Below are positions 16,869 to 26,045 of a stretch of 64,000 nucleotides of DNA, piece by piece; positions within the stretch are counted from its first letter, which is position 1, and every line of letters begins with the position of its first letter. Origin of the DNA: JBBDRJ01 sp963766295. GTDB taxonomy: Bacteria > Actinomycetota > JAICYB01. The translations under genes and the position numbers were made by a program. The stretch lies in contig CAVXYW010000002.1 of NCBI GenBank assembly GCA_963766295.1, positions 372,001-436,000 on the forward strand. Direction: 5' to 3'. Under the pieces are notes generated by a model. The model was not told the DNA's origin. It saw nothing but the letters and a program-made list of their open reading frames with translations, and did not search any database.

Positions 16869-18311
16869 ATGTCTGCGGCACCCGGCTCCTTGCGCGCGCG
16901 CATAGAGGCCGGGCCGAACTACCGGCGCTGGGTCCTTTGGGTCGCGCTCACCGGGATGTTCGCGACGACGTTTCCGGTAACGATCCTCGTCGTCTCGCTC
17001 GGAGACATATCTCAGGACCTCAACACAACCGAAACGGTTCTCGCGTGGGTGCTAACCGCGCCGATGCTCGCGTCGGCCGTCGCCCTTCCCGTGCTTGGCA
17101 AGATGGGCGACCTCTACGGACAGCGTCGCGTCTTCATCATCGGCTTCGCCGGCGCCACGATCGCGGCACTGCTTACTGCGATTTCATGGAACCCCGGCTC
17201 CCTGATCGGTTTCCGCACGCTTGCACTCGTTATCGGCGCGGCAACTCAGCCGACGTCGATGGCCCTGGTGATCAACGTCTACAAACCCGAGGAACGTGTG
17301 AAGGCGCTCGGGTGGTGGTCGCTGGTCGCCGCGGGCGGACCTTCGGTGGGGCTGGTGATCGGTGGTCCGTTGATCGAGTGGGTCGGGTGGCGGCCCTTGT
17401 TCCTGATCCAGGCCGTGCTCGGGTTCATCGTCCTGACGGCGTCCTTCTTCGTTCTAAAGGAAGTTCGCAAGCACGAGAAGGTGCGTTTCGACGTTGCCGG
17501 ATCGGCGTGGCTCGCGATCGGTACCGGTGGACTGCTCGTCCTTCTCAGCCAAGGGCCGGAGTGGGGCTGGACGCATCCCGCGCTGTTGTTGTGCGCAGTG
17601 CTCGCGCCGATCGGGCTGTACGGATTCGTGAAAGTGGAGCGTTCGGCTTTAGCGCCGCTTCTTCCTCTTCATTACTTCAACCGACGCAACTTCACTGCGA
17701 CGCAACTGTGCGGACTGTTCATGGGCGGCGCCTACATGGGCGGCTTCGTTCTGTCGCCCCTGCTCACCCGATTCGTGCTCGACTACTCGCTTTCTCAGAC
17801 GGCGCTGATGATGTTGCTTCGGCCGCTGACGTTCAGCTTGTCCTCCCCGATCGGCGCACGAATGGCTATGCGCATCGGAGAACGAACGAACGCGCTTATC
17901 GGGACGGTGATGATGACGCTCGCGATGTTCTCGTTCGCCGGGAGCGCCCTGCAAGCTTCTGTCGTCCTGATGATCGTGGGGCTGGTCCTGCAGGGTGTGG
18001 GAAACGGCGTGGCTCGGCCGTCGCTGACGGCAACTTTGACGAATGCCGTTGACGAAAAAGACGTCGGCATCGCAGCGGCATCGAACCGGATGCTCCACCA
18101 GATCGGTGCATCCTTCGGGATAGCCGTCCTCACGGCGATCTACGGAGGGTCGCGCCTCGGCGGCTCCTTCGCGCGAGCTCACTTGGCGGGGGCGCTATTC
18201 GGTGTGCTTGCGGTTATCGCTGCCGCGTTCGTCCGGGCCGACCGTAAAAAGAAACTGGAACCCCATGAGCTGGAATCGGCCGCGGTCGGTGTGGGAGATC
18301 CCGAGCCCTAG
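16869..18311 (+). CDS. MFS transporter, EmrB/QacA (DHA2) type
   Basis: A 480-residue membrane protein with about 14 hydrophobic helices. Helix 1-2 carries PVTILVVSLGDISQDL, and the loop motif GKMGDLYGQRRVFIIG is the MFS motif A. Gly-rich GGPSVGLVIGGPLIEWVGWRPLFLIQ in the middle is the DHA2 antiporter motif C region. Probably a proton-driven exporter of drugs or metabolites. It is separated from nrdJ by a hairpin and a palindrome, so it is its own transcription unit. Confidence 0.85.
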   Translation: MSAAPGSLRARIEAGPNYRRWVLWVALTGMFATTFPVTILVVSLGDISQDLNTTETVLAWVLTAPMLASAVALPVLGKMGDLYGQRRVFIIGFAGATIAALLTAISWNPGSLIGFRTLALVIGAATQPTSMALVINVYKPEERVKALGWWSLVAAGGPSVGLVIGGPLIEWVGWRPLFLIQAVLGFIVLTASFFVLKEVRKHEKVRFDVAGSAWLAIGTGGLLVLLSQGPEWGWTHPALLLCAVLAPIGLYGFVKVERSALAPLLPLHYFNRRNFTATQLCGLFMGGAYMGGFVLSPLLTRFVLDYSLSQTALMMLLRPLTFSLSSPIGARMAMRIGERTNALIGTVMMTLAMFSFAGSALQASVVLMIVGLVLQGVGNGVARPSLTATLTNAVDEKDVGIAAASNRMLHQIGASFGIAVLTAIYGGSRLGGSFARAHLAGALFGVLAVIAAAFVRADRKKKLEPHELESAAVGVGDPEP

Positions 18312-18349
18312 GAAGCCTCCGGTCGCTCCGGGCAGCTAGGGTCTGTCGC

Positions 18350-18814
18350 GTGGACGAACCGGAACAGATCGGTAGCGCCTGGACGCGCGCAAGCTTCGTG
18401 CAGCGATTCGGCGCGTTTCTGGTCGACCGGGTCCTCCTGTCGTTGTCGGCAACGATCATTCAGGCAATCTTTTTCGCACCCGTCGAGCGAGCTCAAGAAG
18501 GGATCTCGTTCTCGCCGCGACAGCTCGTGATCGGTTTCGCCTTGGACCTGATCTACTTCACGATGTTCGAGGGAAGCGCGTCGGGCCAAACCCTCGGTAA
18601 GCGTTTGCTTCGGATACGAGTTGTCGATTTCGCTTCCGGAGCACCCATCGACTACCGTCGTGCGCTCGCTCGCTCGATCGGAAAGATCCTGTCCGGTATT
18701 CCGTTCGGTCTCGGCTACTTCTGGATGCTTTGGGACCGGGACGGCCAAACATGGCATGACAAGTTCGCCTACTCGACGGTCGCCAAACGTCCCCCGGAAG
18801 GGGGTCGACCATGA
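18350..18814 (+). CDS. RDD-family membrane protein
   Basis: A 154-residue protein with the RDD signature: FVQRFGAFLVDRVLLSL, then GQTLGKRLLRIRVVD and WHDKFAYSTVAKR. About three membrane helices are present. RDD proteins are poorly characterised; some act in ion transport. The GTG start is at 18350 and the stop overlaps the dut start by four bases. Confidence 0.8.
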   Translation: MDEPEQIGSAWTRASFVQRFGAFLVDRVLLSLSATIIQAIFFAPVERAQEGISFSPRQLVIGFALDLIYFTMFEGSASGQTLGKRLLRIRVVDFASGAPIDYRRALARSIGKILSGIPFGLGYFWMLWDRDGQTWHDKFAYSTVAKRPPEGGRP

Positions 18815-19272
18815 GTAAGGTTCGCGATATGTCGCTCATAGCCGAACTTAAGGTTCGGCGGCTCGACGAAGGCGTTCCTCTGCCTGCGTATCAACAAGAA
18901 GGGGACGCCGGGCTCGACCTTTGTTCGGCTGAAGACGTCGTGATCGAGCCGGGCGAACGCCTTGTGATCGGCACGGGGATCGCCGTTGCGATTCCATCCG
19001 GTTATGTCGGATTTACAACTCCGCGATCGGGTTTGGCCGCGCGTCAGGGGTTGTCGATGGTCAACGCACCCGGTGTGATCGATTCCGGTTACCGGGGCGA
19101 GATCAAGATCATCCTCGTGAATCTCGACCCGCGAGTGTCGATCGAGATAAAGCGCGGCGATCGTATTGCTCAGCTCGTTGTTGTTCCCGTTGCGACGGTG
19201 CGCATCGTCGAGGCCGACGAATTGCCCCAGACGCAACGCGGTGAGGGTGGGCTGGGGTCAACAGGCGTCTGA
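18811..19272 (+). CDS. dut: dUTP diphosphatase
   Basis: A 153-residue trimeric dUTPase. Motifs in order: AGLDLCSAED (1), PRSGLAARQG (2), NAPGVIDSGYRGEIKIILVN (3, with the uracil-binding Tyr and catalytic Asp), RGDRIAQLVVVPV (4) and RGEGGLGSTG (5, the ATP-loop-like tail). It hydrolyses dUTP to dUMP, keeping uracil out of DNA and feeding dTMP synthesis. The first ATG overlaps the RDD stop; an internal ATG at residue 7 is an alternative start. Confidence 0.93.
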   Translation: MSKVRDMSLIAELKVRRLDEGVPLPAYQQEGDAGLDLCSAEDVVIEPGERLVIGTGIAVAIPSGYVGFTTPRSGLAARQGLSMVNAPGVIDSGYRGEIKIILVNLDPRVSIEIKRGDRIAQLVVVPVATVRIVEADELPQTQRGEGGLGSTGV

Positions 19273-19364
19273 CCAGCCCATTTGACTCGTAGTTCCTTGC
19301 TCTTTGTTAGCCGCTCCCGGACGCTGGACTCCTGCCCGTGTTCTCCGGTAATGTCCCCGCCCGA

Positions 19365-20402
19365 ATGCTTCGCGCTAAAGCCCGTTTCGCCCTGGCTCTG
19401 GCCGCGCTCGCGCTGCTCGCGGTCGCGTGCAGCGGTGCGTCCGGCATCGACTCGAAGCGTGTCCAGAAGGCCGACGTTCGTGTCGCCGCCGGGGGCGGAA
19501 TACATCCGCTCACCGGTGTCTCCGCTTTCGGTGACCAGCCTTGGCAAAGCCGCGCTCCGCTGGCGGTCAAGATCGGCAACTCGCCGGCTGAACGTCCCCA
19601 AGCTGCCATCGATCGCGCAGACCTCGTCTACGAGGAGATCGTCGAAGGTGGGGTTACGCGATTCATGGCTGTCTTCTCCACAAACTCTGCGGCGCGCGTT
19701 GGTCCAGTTCGGAGCGCGCGCTCCGTCGACCCCGACCTCGCACAACCCTTGGGTGCGCTCGTTGCCGGTTCCGGTGGTCCGGCTCCCGTGCTGCAAGACA
19801 TCAGAACCCGATCGGGGATCACTGATGTCGGCGCGAAGACCAACGACTACTACACGCGTGATCCGAACCGCCGTTCTCCTTACAACCTCTACACGGCAAC
19901 CGACACGATCTGGAACGCGCGCGGCGGCTCACCGCCCGGTCCCCAGTTCTCCTTCCTTACGACCGCCGAAGACCCGTCCGCGGGTGGGGAGCCGGGAACC
20001 GAGCTTGGTCTCTCGTTCTCCAGCACGGCCGGTCCGCTGCGGTTCGCATACAACCCCGAGTCCGGTCTTTATCAGCGGTTCCAGAGCGGTAGCGCACACA
20101 TGGTCGAAGGAGCCAGCGGACTCACACAGCTGGCTTTCCGCAACGTGGTCGTGCAGCAGGTCACAACGAGCATGAGCGACATCGTCGACCAGGCCGGTCA
20201 GCGCTCGGTAGACACCAGCGTCATCGGCAACGGTTCGGTTTGGGTGTTGCGTGGCGGCCGAGTGTTCCGGGGCACATGGCAGCGCAGCTCGGCCGGGGAG
20301 GCCACGCGATTCGTCGACGCCTCCGGGCAGGTCATCAAGCTCGCGCCGGGACCTACGATCGTCGAGCTGCTTCCTCAGGGTCGCGACGCCAACGTCTCCT
20401 GA
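19365..20402 (+). CDS. DUF3048-family lipoprotein
   Basis: About 345 residues. The signal peptide ends in a lipobox, LLAVAC, so it should be lipid-anchored outside the membrane. The conserved body has PLAVKIGNSPAERPQAAIDRADLVYEEIVEGGVTRFMAVF and GPVRSARSVD, typical of DUF3048 (YerB-like). Function unknown. A GTG start at 19338 is possible, but the ATG at 19365 places the signal peptide normally. Confidence 0.8.
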   Translation: MLRAKARFALALAALALLAVACSGASGIDSKRVQKADVRVAAGGGIHPLTGVSAFGDQPWQSRAPLAVKIGNSPAERPQAAIDRADLVYEEIVEGGVTRFMAVFSTNSAARVGPVRSARSVDPDLAQPLGALVAGSGGPAPVLQDIRTRSGITDVGAKTNDYYTRDPNRRSPYNLYTATDTIWNARGGSPPGPQFSFLTTAEDPSAGGEPGTELGLSFSSTAGPLRFAYNPESGLYQRFQSGSAHMVEGASGLTQLAFRNVVVQQVTTSMSDIVDQAGQRSVDTSVIGNGSVWVLRGGRVFRGTWQRSSAGEATRFVDASGQVIKLAPGPTIVELLPQGRDANVS

Positions 20403-20680
20403 TCACCCTGACGCCCGAGGCCGTCGATCTGATCAAACGATCGCTGGATCTTGCGGGAGCCGATCGCAGCGAGGTCGGAGTTCAGCTGCGCATAGCCGGC
20501 GGCGCCGTTCGCCCGCGTTTCGCGTCCGCGCCCGGTGAAACAGATGAGGTCGTCGACGCCGGTGGTATCAGGGTCTTCGTCTCGCGGAGCATCGTCGACC
20601 TTCACGAGTCGATCGAGATAGCCGTTAGTCAGGAGCACGAGCAACTGGTTGTTCGACCTGTAGGTTCGGACGATGAATGA
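20399..20680 (+). CDS. Small HesB/IscA-like protein without cysteines
   Basis: About 93 residues beginning ITLTPEAVDLIKRSLDLAG, a pattern seen in A-type (HesB/IscA) proteins, with ending VVRPVGSDDE. It contains no cysteine, so it cannot bind an iron-sulfur cluster in the IscA manner. No ATG, GTG or TTG lies near the start of the conserved part. A CTG at 20399 overlaps the upstream stop as CTGA, the same layout as an ATGA overlap. Either a rare CTG start or a base error is likely. It overlaps the next gene by eight bases. Confidence 0.6.
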   Translation: MITLTPEAVDLIKRSLDLAGADRSEVGVQLRIAGGAVRPRFASAPGETDEVVDAGGIRVFVSRSIVDLHESIEIAVSQEHEQLVVRPVGSDDE

Positions 20681-21128
20681 GTCTGTAGTACTACCCGCGC
20701 CGTTACCAGAGGTTGCGAGTGCGCTCGAGAGGGCTATCTCACAAACCGGCTCGGATCGGATGATCGCGCTGGGCGACATCATCCGGATGGATCCGCTTTG
20801 TCTCGAAGCCTGGGCCCGGCTCGGCGAAGCTGCTTACCAGGCCGGGGACGACATCGCTTCCTACGCGTACTCGCGGGTCGGCTATCACCGTGGTCTCGAT
20901 GTCCTGCGTTCGTCCGGCTGGCGTCCGGACCGCGAGGTGCATTGGAACTACGAATCCAATCGCGGATTCTTGCAAGCGTTGTACGGACTCATGCGCGCGG
21001 CCGCTTCGATCGCCGAGGGTGTCGAGGCACGGCGTTGCCGTGAGTTCCTGCTCCAGCTCGATCCGTCCGACCCCTTGGAAGTGGGCGCGATCCAGCCCAA
21101 GGATCTCAGCAGGCGTTTACCCGACTAG
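20673..21128 (+). CDS. DUF3151-family protein
   Basis: A 151-residue soluble protein with LGDIIRMDPLCLEAWARLGEAAY, then YSRVGYHRGLDVLRSSGWRP and a late CREFLLQLDPSDP. These match the actinobacteria-specific DUF3151 family, which has TPR-like features and no known role. The ATG overlaps the previous coding end. It is tail-to-tail with the following LLM gene with no spacer. Confidence 0.82.
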   Translation: MNESVVLPAPLPEVASALERAISQTGSDRMIALGDIIRMDPLCLEAWARLGEAAYQAGDDIASYAYSRVGYHRGLDVLRSSGWRPDREVHWNYESNRGFLQALYGLMRAAASIAEGVEARRCREFLLQLDPSDPLEVGAIQPKDLSRRLPD

Positions 21129-21980
21129 TTAAGCGATCTTCTGGATGAAGTTCTCTGAGATCTCTCCGAGCGCGCGCGCCATGTCGTTCGGGTCGAAGGT
21201 CGGAGGCGGGAAAACGATCCGCGACACGCCCTGATCCTCCAGCGCTTTCGCGGCATCCACGTCCCATCCGCCGCCCGTGGTCACTTCGATCGCATCAGGG
21301 TCGCGTCCTGCGTCCTTCGCTGCACGCTTCATCTCGTCGATTAGCACGGGGATGTCGCCGCGCGCCGGGAAGAAACCATCACCGAGTCTTCCCGCTCGGC
21401 GCGCGGCGCCCTTCGTGTGACCGCCAACGACGATGGGCACGCCGCCATCTTGGATGGGCTTGGGATTGCTTCGAGCGTTCTCGAACTTTGTGAAGTTTCC
21501 CTCGAAGGTTTCGTCGGTTGACCAAAGAGCGCGCATCGCCTGGATGTACTCGTCGGTGCGCTGCGTCCTCTCTTTGAATGGGATGCCTATGACGTCGAAC
21601 TCTTCTTCGAGCCAGCCGATGCCGACGCCGAGCGTCATCCGTCCGCCGGACAGGACGTCGATGGTTGCGACCTCCTTGGCTAGGACCACGGGGTTGCGTT
21701 GGGGAAGGATCACGATGCCGGTGGCCAGCCTGACCGTGGTCGTCAGTGCGGATACGTACGAAAGCCACGCGAGCGGATCTGGGATCGGAGCGGTCTCGCC
21801 ACCGGGCATCTTCCCGCTCGGCGAGTAGGGATAAGAGCTCTCGTAACCTTCCGGGATAACGACGTGCTCCACCGTCCACAAAGACTCGAGCCCCGCGTCT
21901 TCGGCAGCTCGCGCGACCTTGGCGGCGCCGTCCCGCGTCCCGAAGAACGCGACGTTGGCGAACATCATCCCGACCTTCAT
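21129..21980 (-). CDS. LLM-class F420-dependent oxidoreductase
   Basis: A 283-residue luciferase-like TIM barrel: ESLWTVEHVVIPEGYESSYPY, then VRLATGIVILPQRNPVVLAKEVATIDVLSGGR and GVGIGWLEEEFDVIGIPF. It is close in pattern to the LLM gene at 28902, which shares the PQRNP(V)xxAKEVA(T/A)xD and GVGxGWLxEEF stretches, so the two are paralogues. Substrate unknown. Confidence 0.85.
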   Translation of the reverse strand: MKVGMMFANVAFFGTRDGAAKVARAAEDAGLESLWTVEHVVIPEGYESSYPYSPSGKMPGGETAPIPDPLAWLSYVSALTTTVRLATGIVILPQRNPVVLAKEVATIDVLSGGRMTLGVGIGWLEEEFDVIGIPFKERTQRTDEYIQAMRALWSTDETFEGNFTKFENARSNPKPIQDGGVPIVVGGHTKGAARRAGRLGDGFFPARGDIPVLIDEMKRAAKDAGRDPDAIEVTTGGGWDVDAAKALEDQGVSRIVFPPPTFDPNDMARALGEISENFIQKIA

Positions 21981-22099
21981 ATGGTCCCCTCCCGCGTGAG
22001 CAATTCCTTTAGATATAGCGAATTTCTTAAACCCGACAGATGGTTGGCAGGATATCTAGGACACACTCTGTCAAGATTCACGACCACAAGGAGGCGGCT

Positions 22100-22465
22100 A
22101 TGTCGGATGTCTCGATGACGATCCGGTGTGTCAGCGCGGATGAATCGATCGCGTTCTTGACGAAGGCTTTCGGGCTGGAAGAGGGGTTGGTGCACAGGGA
22201 AGAAGGCAAGGTCATGCACGCCGAGCTGTGGTTCGGATCGTCCTGCGTGATGCTCGGGCCAGAAGGGGGAGCTGGGGAGGTAGCCGGGTTGTATGCAGCT
22301 GTTGATGATGTGGATGCTCACCACGCCCGAGCGGTAGGCGCAGGGGCCGAGATCATGTCGGAGCTACACGACACCGACCATGGATCGCGGGACTATGCGG
22401 CGAAAGATGTCGACGGGAACACCTGGTACTTCGGAACCTATCGTCCAGCCAAACTCGAGAACTAG
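22100..22465 (+). CDS. VOC-superfamily protein (PhnB/glyoxalase-like)
   Basis: About 121 residues from the ATG at 22100, which follows AAGGAGG. Features are MTIRCVSADESIAFLTKAFGLE, GKVMHAELWFGSSCVMLG and the closing AAKDVDGNTWYFGTY, which fits small VOC proteins. The frame is open upstream to 22040, but the ribosome site fixes the start. No catalytic assignment is possible. Confidence 0.8.
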   Translation: MSDVSMTIRCVSADESIAFLTKAFGLEEGLVHREEGKVMHAELWFGSSCVMLGPEGGAGEVAGLYAAVDDVDAHHARAVGAGAEIMSELHDTDHGSRDYAAKDVDGNTWYFGTYRPAKLEN

Positions 22466-22474
22466 CAGCTGCTA

Positions 22475-24274
22475 GTGCGCCGCCGCCTGATCGCATCAGC
22501 CGAGTGGCGCTTCCTTGCATCCTATTGGCGCGCCGACCCGTTGCTTACGTCGCTGTGGTGGGCGTTCGTTATCTTGCGTGGGATTTTGCCCGCGCTGTTC
22601 GCTGTGGCCATGGGAGTGTTGGTCGGCGCTGTGCAGGACGGCAGCTCGCTCGGCGTTCCTCTTGCGTTTGCGGGAAGCGTGTTCATCGCGATGAACACGC
22701 TGAACCCGGTTCACGGAACGATCGGTTCGATCCTGGGAGCCAGGACCGGCGTTTGGTTGAACGACAGGCTCATGCGCGCGTGCGTCGAGCCCGCGGGACT
22801 GGCTCACCTCGAGCGCCCCGACCTCGCCGATGACCTTTCCAGAGCGCGTCAGTTCGACGCGGGCATCATGGGGCCGCCTTTGGAGGCCGCACTTCCCGAG
22901 GTCGGCAGCGGCTTCGCCACGGTATTGGGCGGCTTGTCGCAAGCCGTGGTGTTGGCGGCGTACAAGTGGTGGGCGCCCCTTGTGATCGGCGGCGCGTGGT
23001 TGTCCACGCATGTCCTCTTGCGCGAGAGCGCGATGTGGAAGATGTACTCCGAAGACGAGTACGCGAAGGTCAGTCGCCATTCTGATTACGCGTATCGGCT
23101 CGCCGTCGATTCGCCGGCGGCCAAAGAGATACGGATGTTCGGTTTGGCCGACTGGGCCGTCGAACGGTTCACGGCGATGCGGCGCAAGCTGACGCAAGCG
23201 CTCTACGAGCAAAGGAAACTGCTACAGCGTCCTTTGCGTTGGAGCGTGACGACGGTGCTACTGGGCAATGCGATCGTTTTCTGGTCGCTCTCAGTCGACG
23301 CGCGAAGCGGAGCGTTGTCCCTCGATCAGCTGGTCGTTTTCGCTCAGGTCGCCGTCGGATGCAGCGCGCTTGCCTTCAGCGAGTTCGACTGGTGGTTCCG
23401 CGGCAGCGCGCAGCCGATCCCTCGCGTGCTCGATCTTGCCGACGCGATGCGGCCCGCCGGTGCGCTGACCGTTGGATCGGGAGCGGCGTCGGGCCACATG
23501 CCGCAGCGCGAGATCCGCTTCGAGCAGGTTTCGTTCGCGTACCCGACGACGGGCGTCGAGGTTCTCAACGGTTTCGATCTTTCGATCCCCGCCGGCGCCT
23601 CGCTCGCGATCGTTGGACCGAACGGCGCCGGGAAAACGACGCTGGCCAAACTCTTGTGCCGTCTGTACGACCCGCAGTCGGGCGCCATACGGGTCGACGG
23701 CGTCGATCTTCGCGAGCTCGATCTATCGTCCTGGCGTTCGCGACTGGCCGCGGTCTTCCAGGACTTCATCCGGTACGAGCTGTCACTGCGCGAGAACGTC
23801 GCACCACTTGGTGCAGGCGACGACGAGGTGATCGCCGCGCTTCACGGCGCGAAGGGGGATGGTCTCGCGGAGCTCGATCACGTGCTTTCGAAGTTCTACG
23901 AGAACGGAACCGATCTTTCGGGAGGGCAGTGGCAGCGTGTTGCTTTGGCGCGGGCGCTGTGCGCGGTGCAGCTTGGTGCCGGGGTAGTGATCCTCGACGA
24001 GCCGACCGCACAGCTGGATGTTCGCGGTGAGGCGGAGATCTTCGAGCGTCTTTTGGAATCGACGCGAGGGCTGACGACGATCCTCATATCGCACCGCTTC
24101 TCGACCGTACGTCAGGCCGACCTGATCTGCGTGCTCGAACACGGACGCGTGATCGAGCTCGGCTCCCACGATGAATTGATCTCTCACGGTGGACGGTACA
24201 AGACGATGTTCGATCTGCAGGCCTCGCGGTTCTACACCTCCGAAGAGGAAACGGATGTCCTCGAGACCCTCTGA
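22475..24274 (+). CDS. ABC exporter half-transporter 1 (TMD-NBD)
   Basis: A 599-residue protein: an N-terminal six-helix membrane domain (about 1-310) and a C-terminal ATPase. The ATPase has Walker A GPNGAGKTTLAKLL, signature LSGGQWQRVALAR, Walker B VVILDEPTAQLD and H-loop ISHRFSTVRQ, all canonical. Its end overlaps the next half-transporter by 20 bases, so the two almost certainly form a heterodimer. Substrate is unknown; the class includes lipid, peptide and drug exporters. Confidence 0.87.
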   Translation: MRRRLIASAEWRFLASYWRADPLLTSLWWAFVILRGILPALFAVAMGVLVGAVQDGSSLGVPLAFAGSVFIAMNTLNPVHGTIGSILGARTGVWLNDRLMRACVEPAGLAHLERPDLADDLSRARQFDAGIMGPPLEAALPEVGSGFATVLGGLSQAVVLAAYKWWAPLVIGGAWLSTHVLLRESAMWKMYSEDEYAKVSRHSDYAYRLAVDSPAAKEIRMFGLADWAVERFTAMRRKLTQALYEQRKLLQRPLRWSVTTVLLGNAIVFWSLSVDARSGALSLDQLVVFAQVAVGCSALAFSEFDWWFRGSAQPIPRVLDLADAMRPAGALTVGSGAASGHMPQREIRFEQVSFAYPTTGVEVLNGFDLSIPAGASLAIVGPNGAGKTTLAKLLCRLYDPQSGAIRVDGVDLRELDLSSWRSRLAAVFQDFIRYELSLRENVAPLGAGDDEVIAALHGAKGDGLAELDHVLSKFYENGTDLSGGQWQRVALARALCAVQLGAGVVILDEPTAQLDVRGEAEIFERLLESTRGLTTILISHRFSTVRQADLICVLEHGRVIELGSHDELISHGGRYKTMFDLQASRFYTSEEETDVLETL

Positions 24275-26045
24275 GATCCCAGGCGCTGGACGCGCGCTAT
24301 GGCGCGCCCTCGTTTTCGCTTACCGGGTTGAACCGCGCCTTCTGATCGTTTCTTTCGTCCTCATCGTCGGCGCGATGATCCCCGAAGCGCTGAATGCGTT
24401 GTGGCTCAAGTGGCTGGCCGACGGTGTCCGTTTGGAGCGTTCGGGGCTAATCGTCACGGCCACAGTTGGATTTGCGGCATCGGGTGTTGCGGGCTGGCTC
24501 ATGCGCATAGTCGGCGACCGGATCCACTTCCTCTTCCGCGAACGCGCGACGATCGCGATCGAAGCGCACGTTGTTCATCTGCAAGCCAGCGTCGCTTCGA
24601 TCGAGCACCACGAACGTGCGGAGCACCTCGACCGCTTGCAGATCCTCAAGGACCACGCGTTCCTGCTCAACCACCTCTACCACTCAGCTATGAGCACGCT
24701 CGGCTCCCTCATCCGGCTGGGCATCACCGTTGCGCTGATGGTGTCCGTGCATCCGGCCACGCTCGGGCTGCTCTTGTTCGCCGTGCCGACCGTCATCGCA
24801 TCGACGCGTCGCGCAACCGCGGAGCGGAAAGCTGAAGAGACGGTTGCTTCAGAGCGCCGCCTGGCCCGCCACTTCTACGACCTGGGGACGCAAGCCGGTC
24901 CGTCCAAAGAGATCCGCGTTGCGGGAGCCGAGGAGTGGCTGGTCGCCAAGCGTCGCGAAGCTCAAGAACGTTGGTTCGCGGTCGTGGGACGAGCGCGGTG
25001 GATCAGTGCAGCTGCTCATGCGACTTCGTGGGCGATCTTCGGCGCCGGATACGTTGCTGCGATCGTCCTAGTCGCGGCCGTCCTCGATCGGCCGGCCGGA
25101 GACGTCCTTCTCGTCCTCGCGGCCGGAGCGAACCTGTCGCGGTACATGGGCATGACGGCCGGGCAAGCCAGCTTCCTGCGATGGACTCTCGATGCCGCCG
25201 CTCGTCTGGCCTGGCTCGAGGACTATGCGAAGGAGCACGGCGAACATGCGGACCTTCCGGTTCCGCAGCGCATCGAGCAAGGCATACGGGTTGAGGGCGT
25301 GTCCTTCTCCTATCCCGGAACCGATCGCCTGGTTCTTCAAGACATCGATCTCGAGCTACCGGCCGGGTCGGTCGTGGCGATCGTCGGTGAGAACGGTGCC
25401 GGCAAGTCCACATTGGTGAAGTTGCTTTGCCGGTTTTATGAGCCGACTCAGGGACACATCGCGGTGGACGGAACCGACATCGCCCGCGTGCCGGTCGAAG
25501 AGTGGCGAGCGAGACTCGGCGGTGCCTTCCAGGATTTCTTCCGTTACGAGTTCCTGGCCCGCCAAGCTGTCGGCCTCGGCGATCTGCCGCGAGTGGAATC
25601 GACACCCGCGGTGCAGACCGGTGTGGAACGAGGCGGCGCGGTCGACGTGATCGATCGGTTGCCCGGCGGTCTCGAACAACAACTCGGACCGACCTGGGAT
25701 GACGGTATGGAGCTTTCGTTCGGTCAGTGGCAGAAGCTCGCGCTCGCGCGCGGATTCATGCGGGATCGTCCATTGCTTCTCGTCCTGGACGAACCGACCG
25801 CGGCGCTGGATGCCGAAACCGAGCATGAGCTGTTCGAGCGCTTCGCGTCGGCCTCGCGCGAAGCGACCGACGACGGAAGGATCACCGTCTTGGTTTCGCA
25901 CCGCTTCTCGACCGTCCGGATGGCTGACCTGATCGTCGTGCTGGACGGCGCACGCGTTGTCGAGTCGGGCTCCCACGAAGCGCTTATGGCCCAGAACGGT
26001 TTGTACGCCGAGCTGTACGGGATACAGGCTCGCGCGTATCGCTAG
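24255..26045 (+). CDS. ABC exporter half-transporter 2 (TMD-NBD), altered signature motif
   Basis: About 596 residues from the ATG at 24255 inside the end of the previous gene. The layout is the same: six-helix domain, then ATPase with Walker A GENGAGKSTLVKLL, Walker B LLVLDEPTAALD and H-loop VSHRFSTVR. The signature is LSFGQWQK instead of LSGGQ, so the ATP site completed by this motif is probably weakened, as in asymmetric heterodimeric exporters. It overlaps the convergent hydrolase by four bases. Confidence 0.86.
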   Translation: MSSRPSEIPGAGRALWRALVFAYRVEPRLLIVSFVLIVGAMIPEALNALWLKWLADGVRLERSGLIVTATVGFAASGVAGWLMRIVGDRIHFLFRERATIAIEAHVVHLQASVASIEHHERAEHLDRLQILKDHAFLLNHLYHSAMSTLGSLIRLGITVALMVSVHPATLGLLLFAVPTVIASTRRATAERKAEETVASERRLARHFYDLGTQAGPSKEIRVAGAEEWLVAKRREAQERWFAVVGRARWISAAAHATSWAIFGAGYVAAIVLVAAVLDRPAGDVLLVLAAGANLSRYMGMTAGQASFLRWTLDAAARLAWLEDYAKEHGEHADLPVPQRIEQGIRVEGVSFSYPGTDRLVLQDIDLELPAGSVVAIVGENGAGKSTLVKLLCRFYEPTQGHIAVDGTDIARVPVEEWRARLGGAFQDFFRYEFLARQAVGLGDLPRVESTPAVQTGVERGGAVDVIDRLPGGLEQQLGPTWDDGMELSFGQWQKLALARGFMRDRPLLLVLDEPTAALDAETEHELFERFASASREATDDGRITVLVSHRFSTVRMADLIVVLDGARVVESGSHEALMAQNGLYAELYGIQARAYR

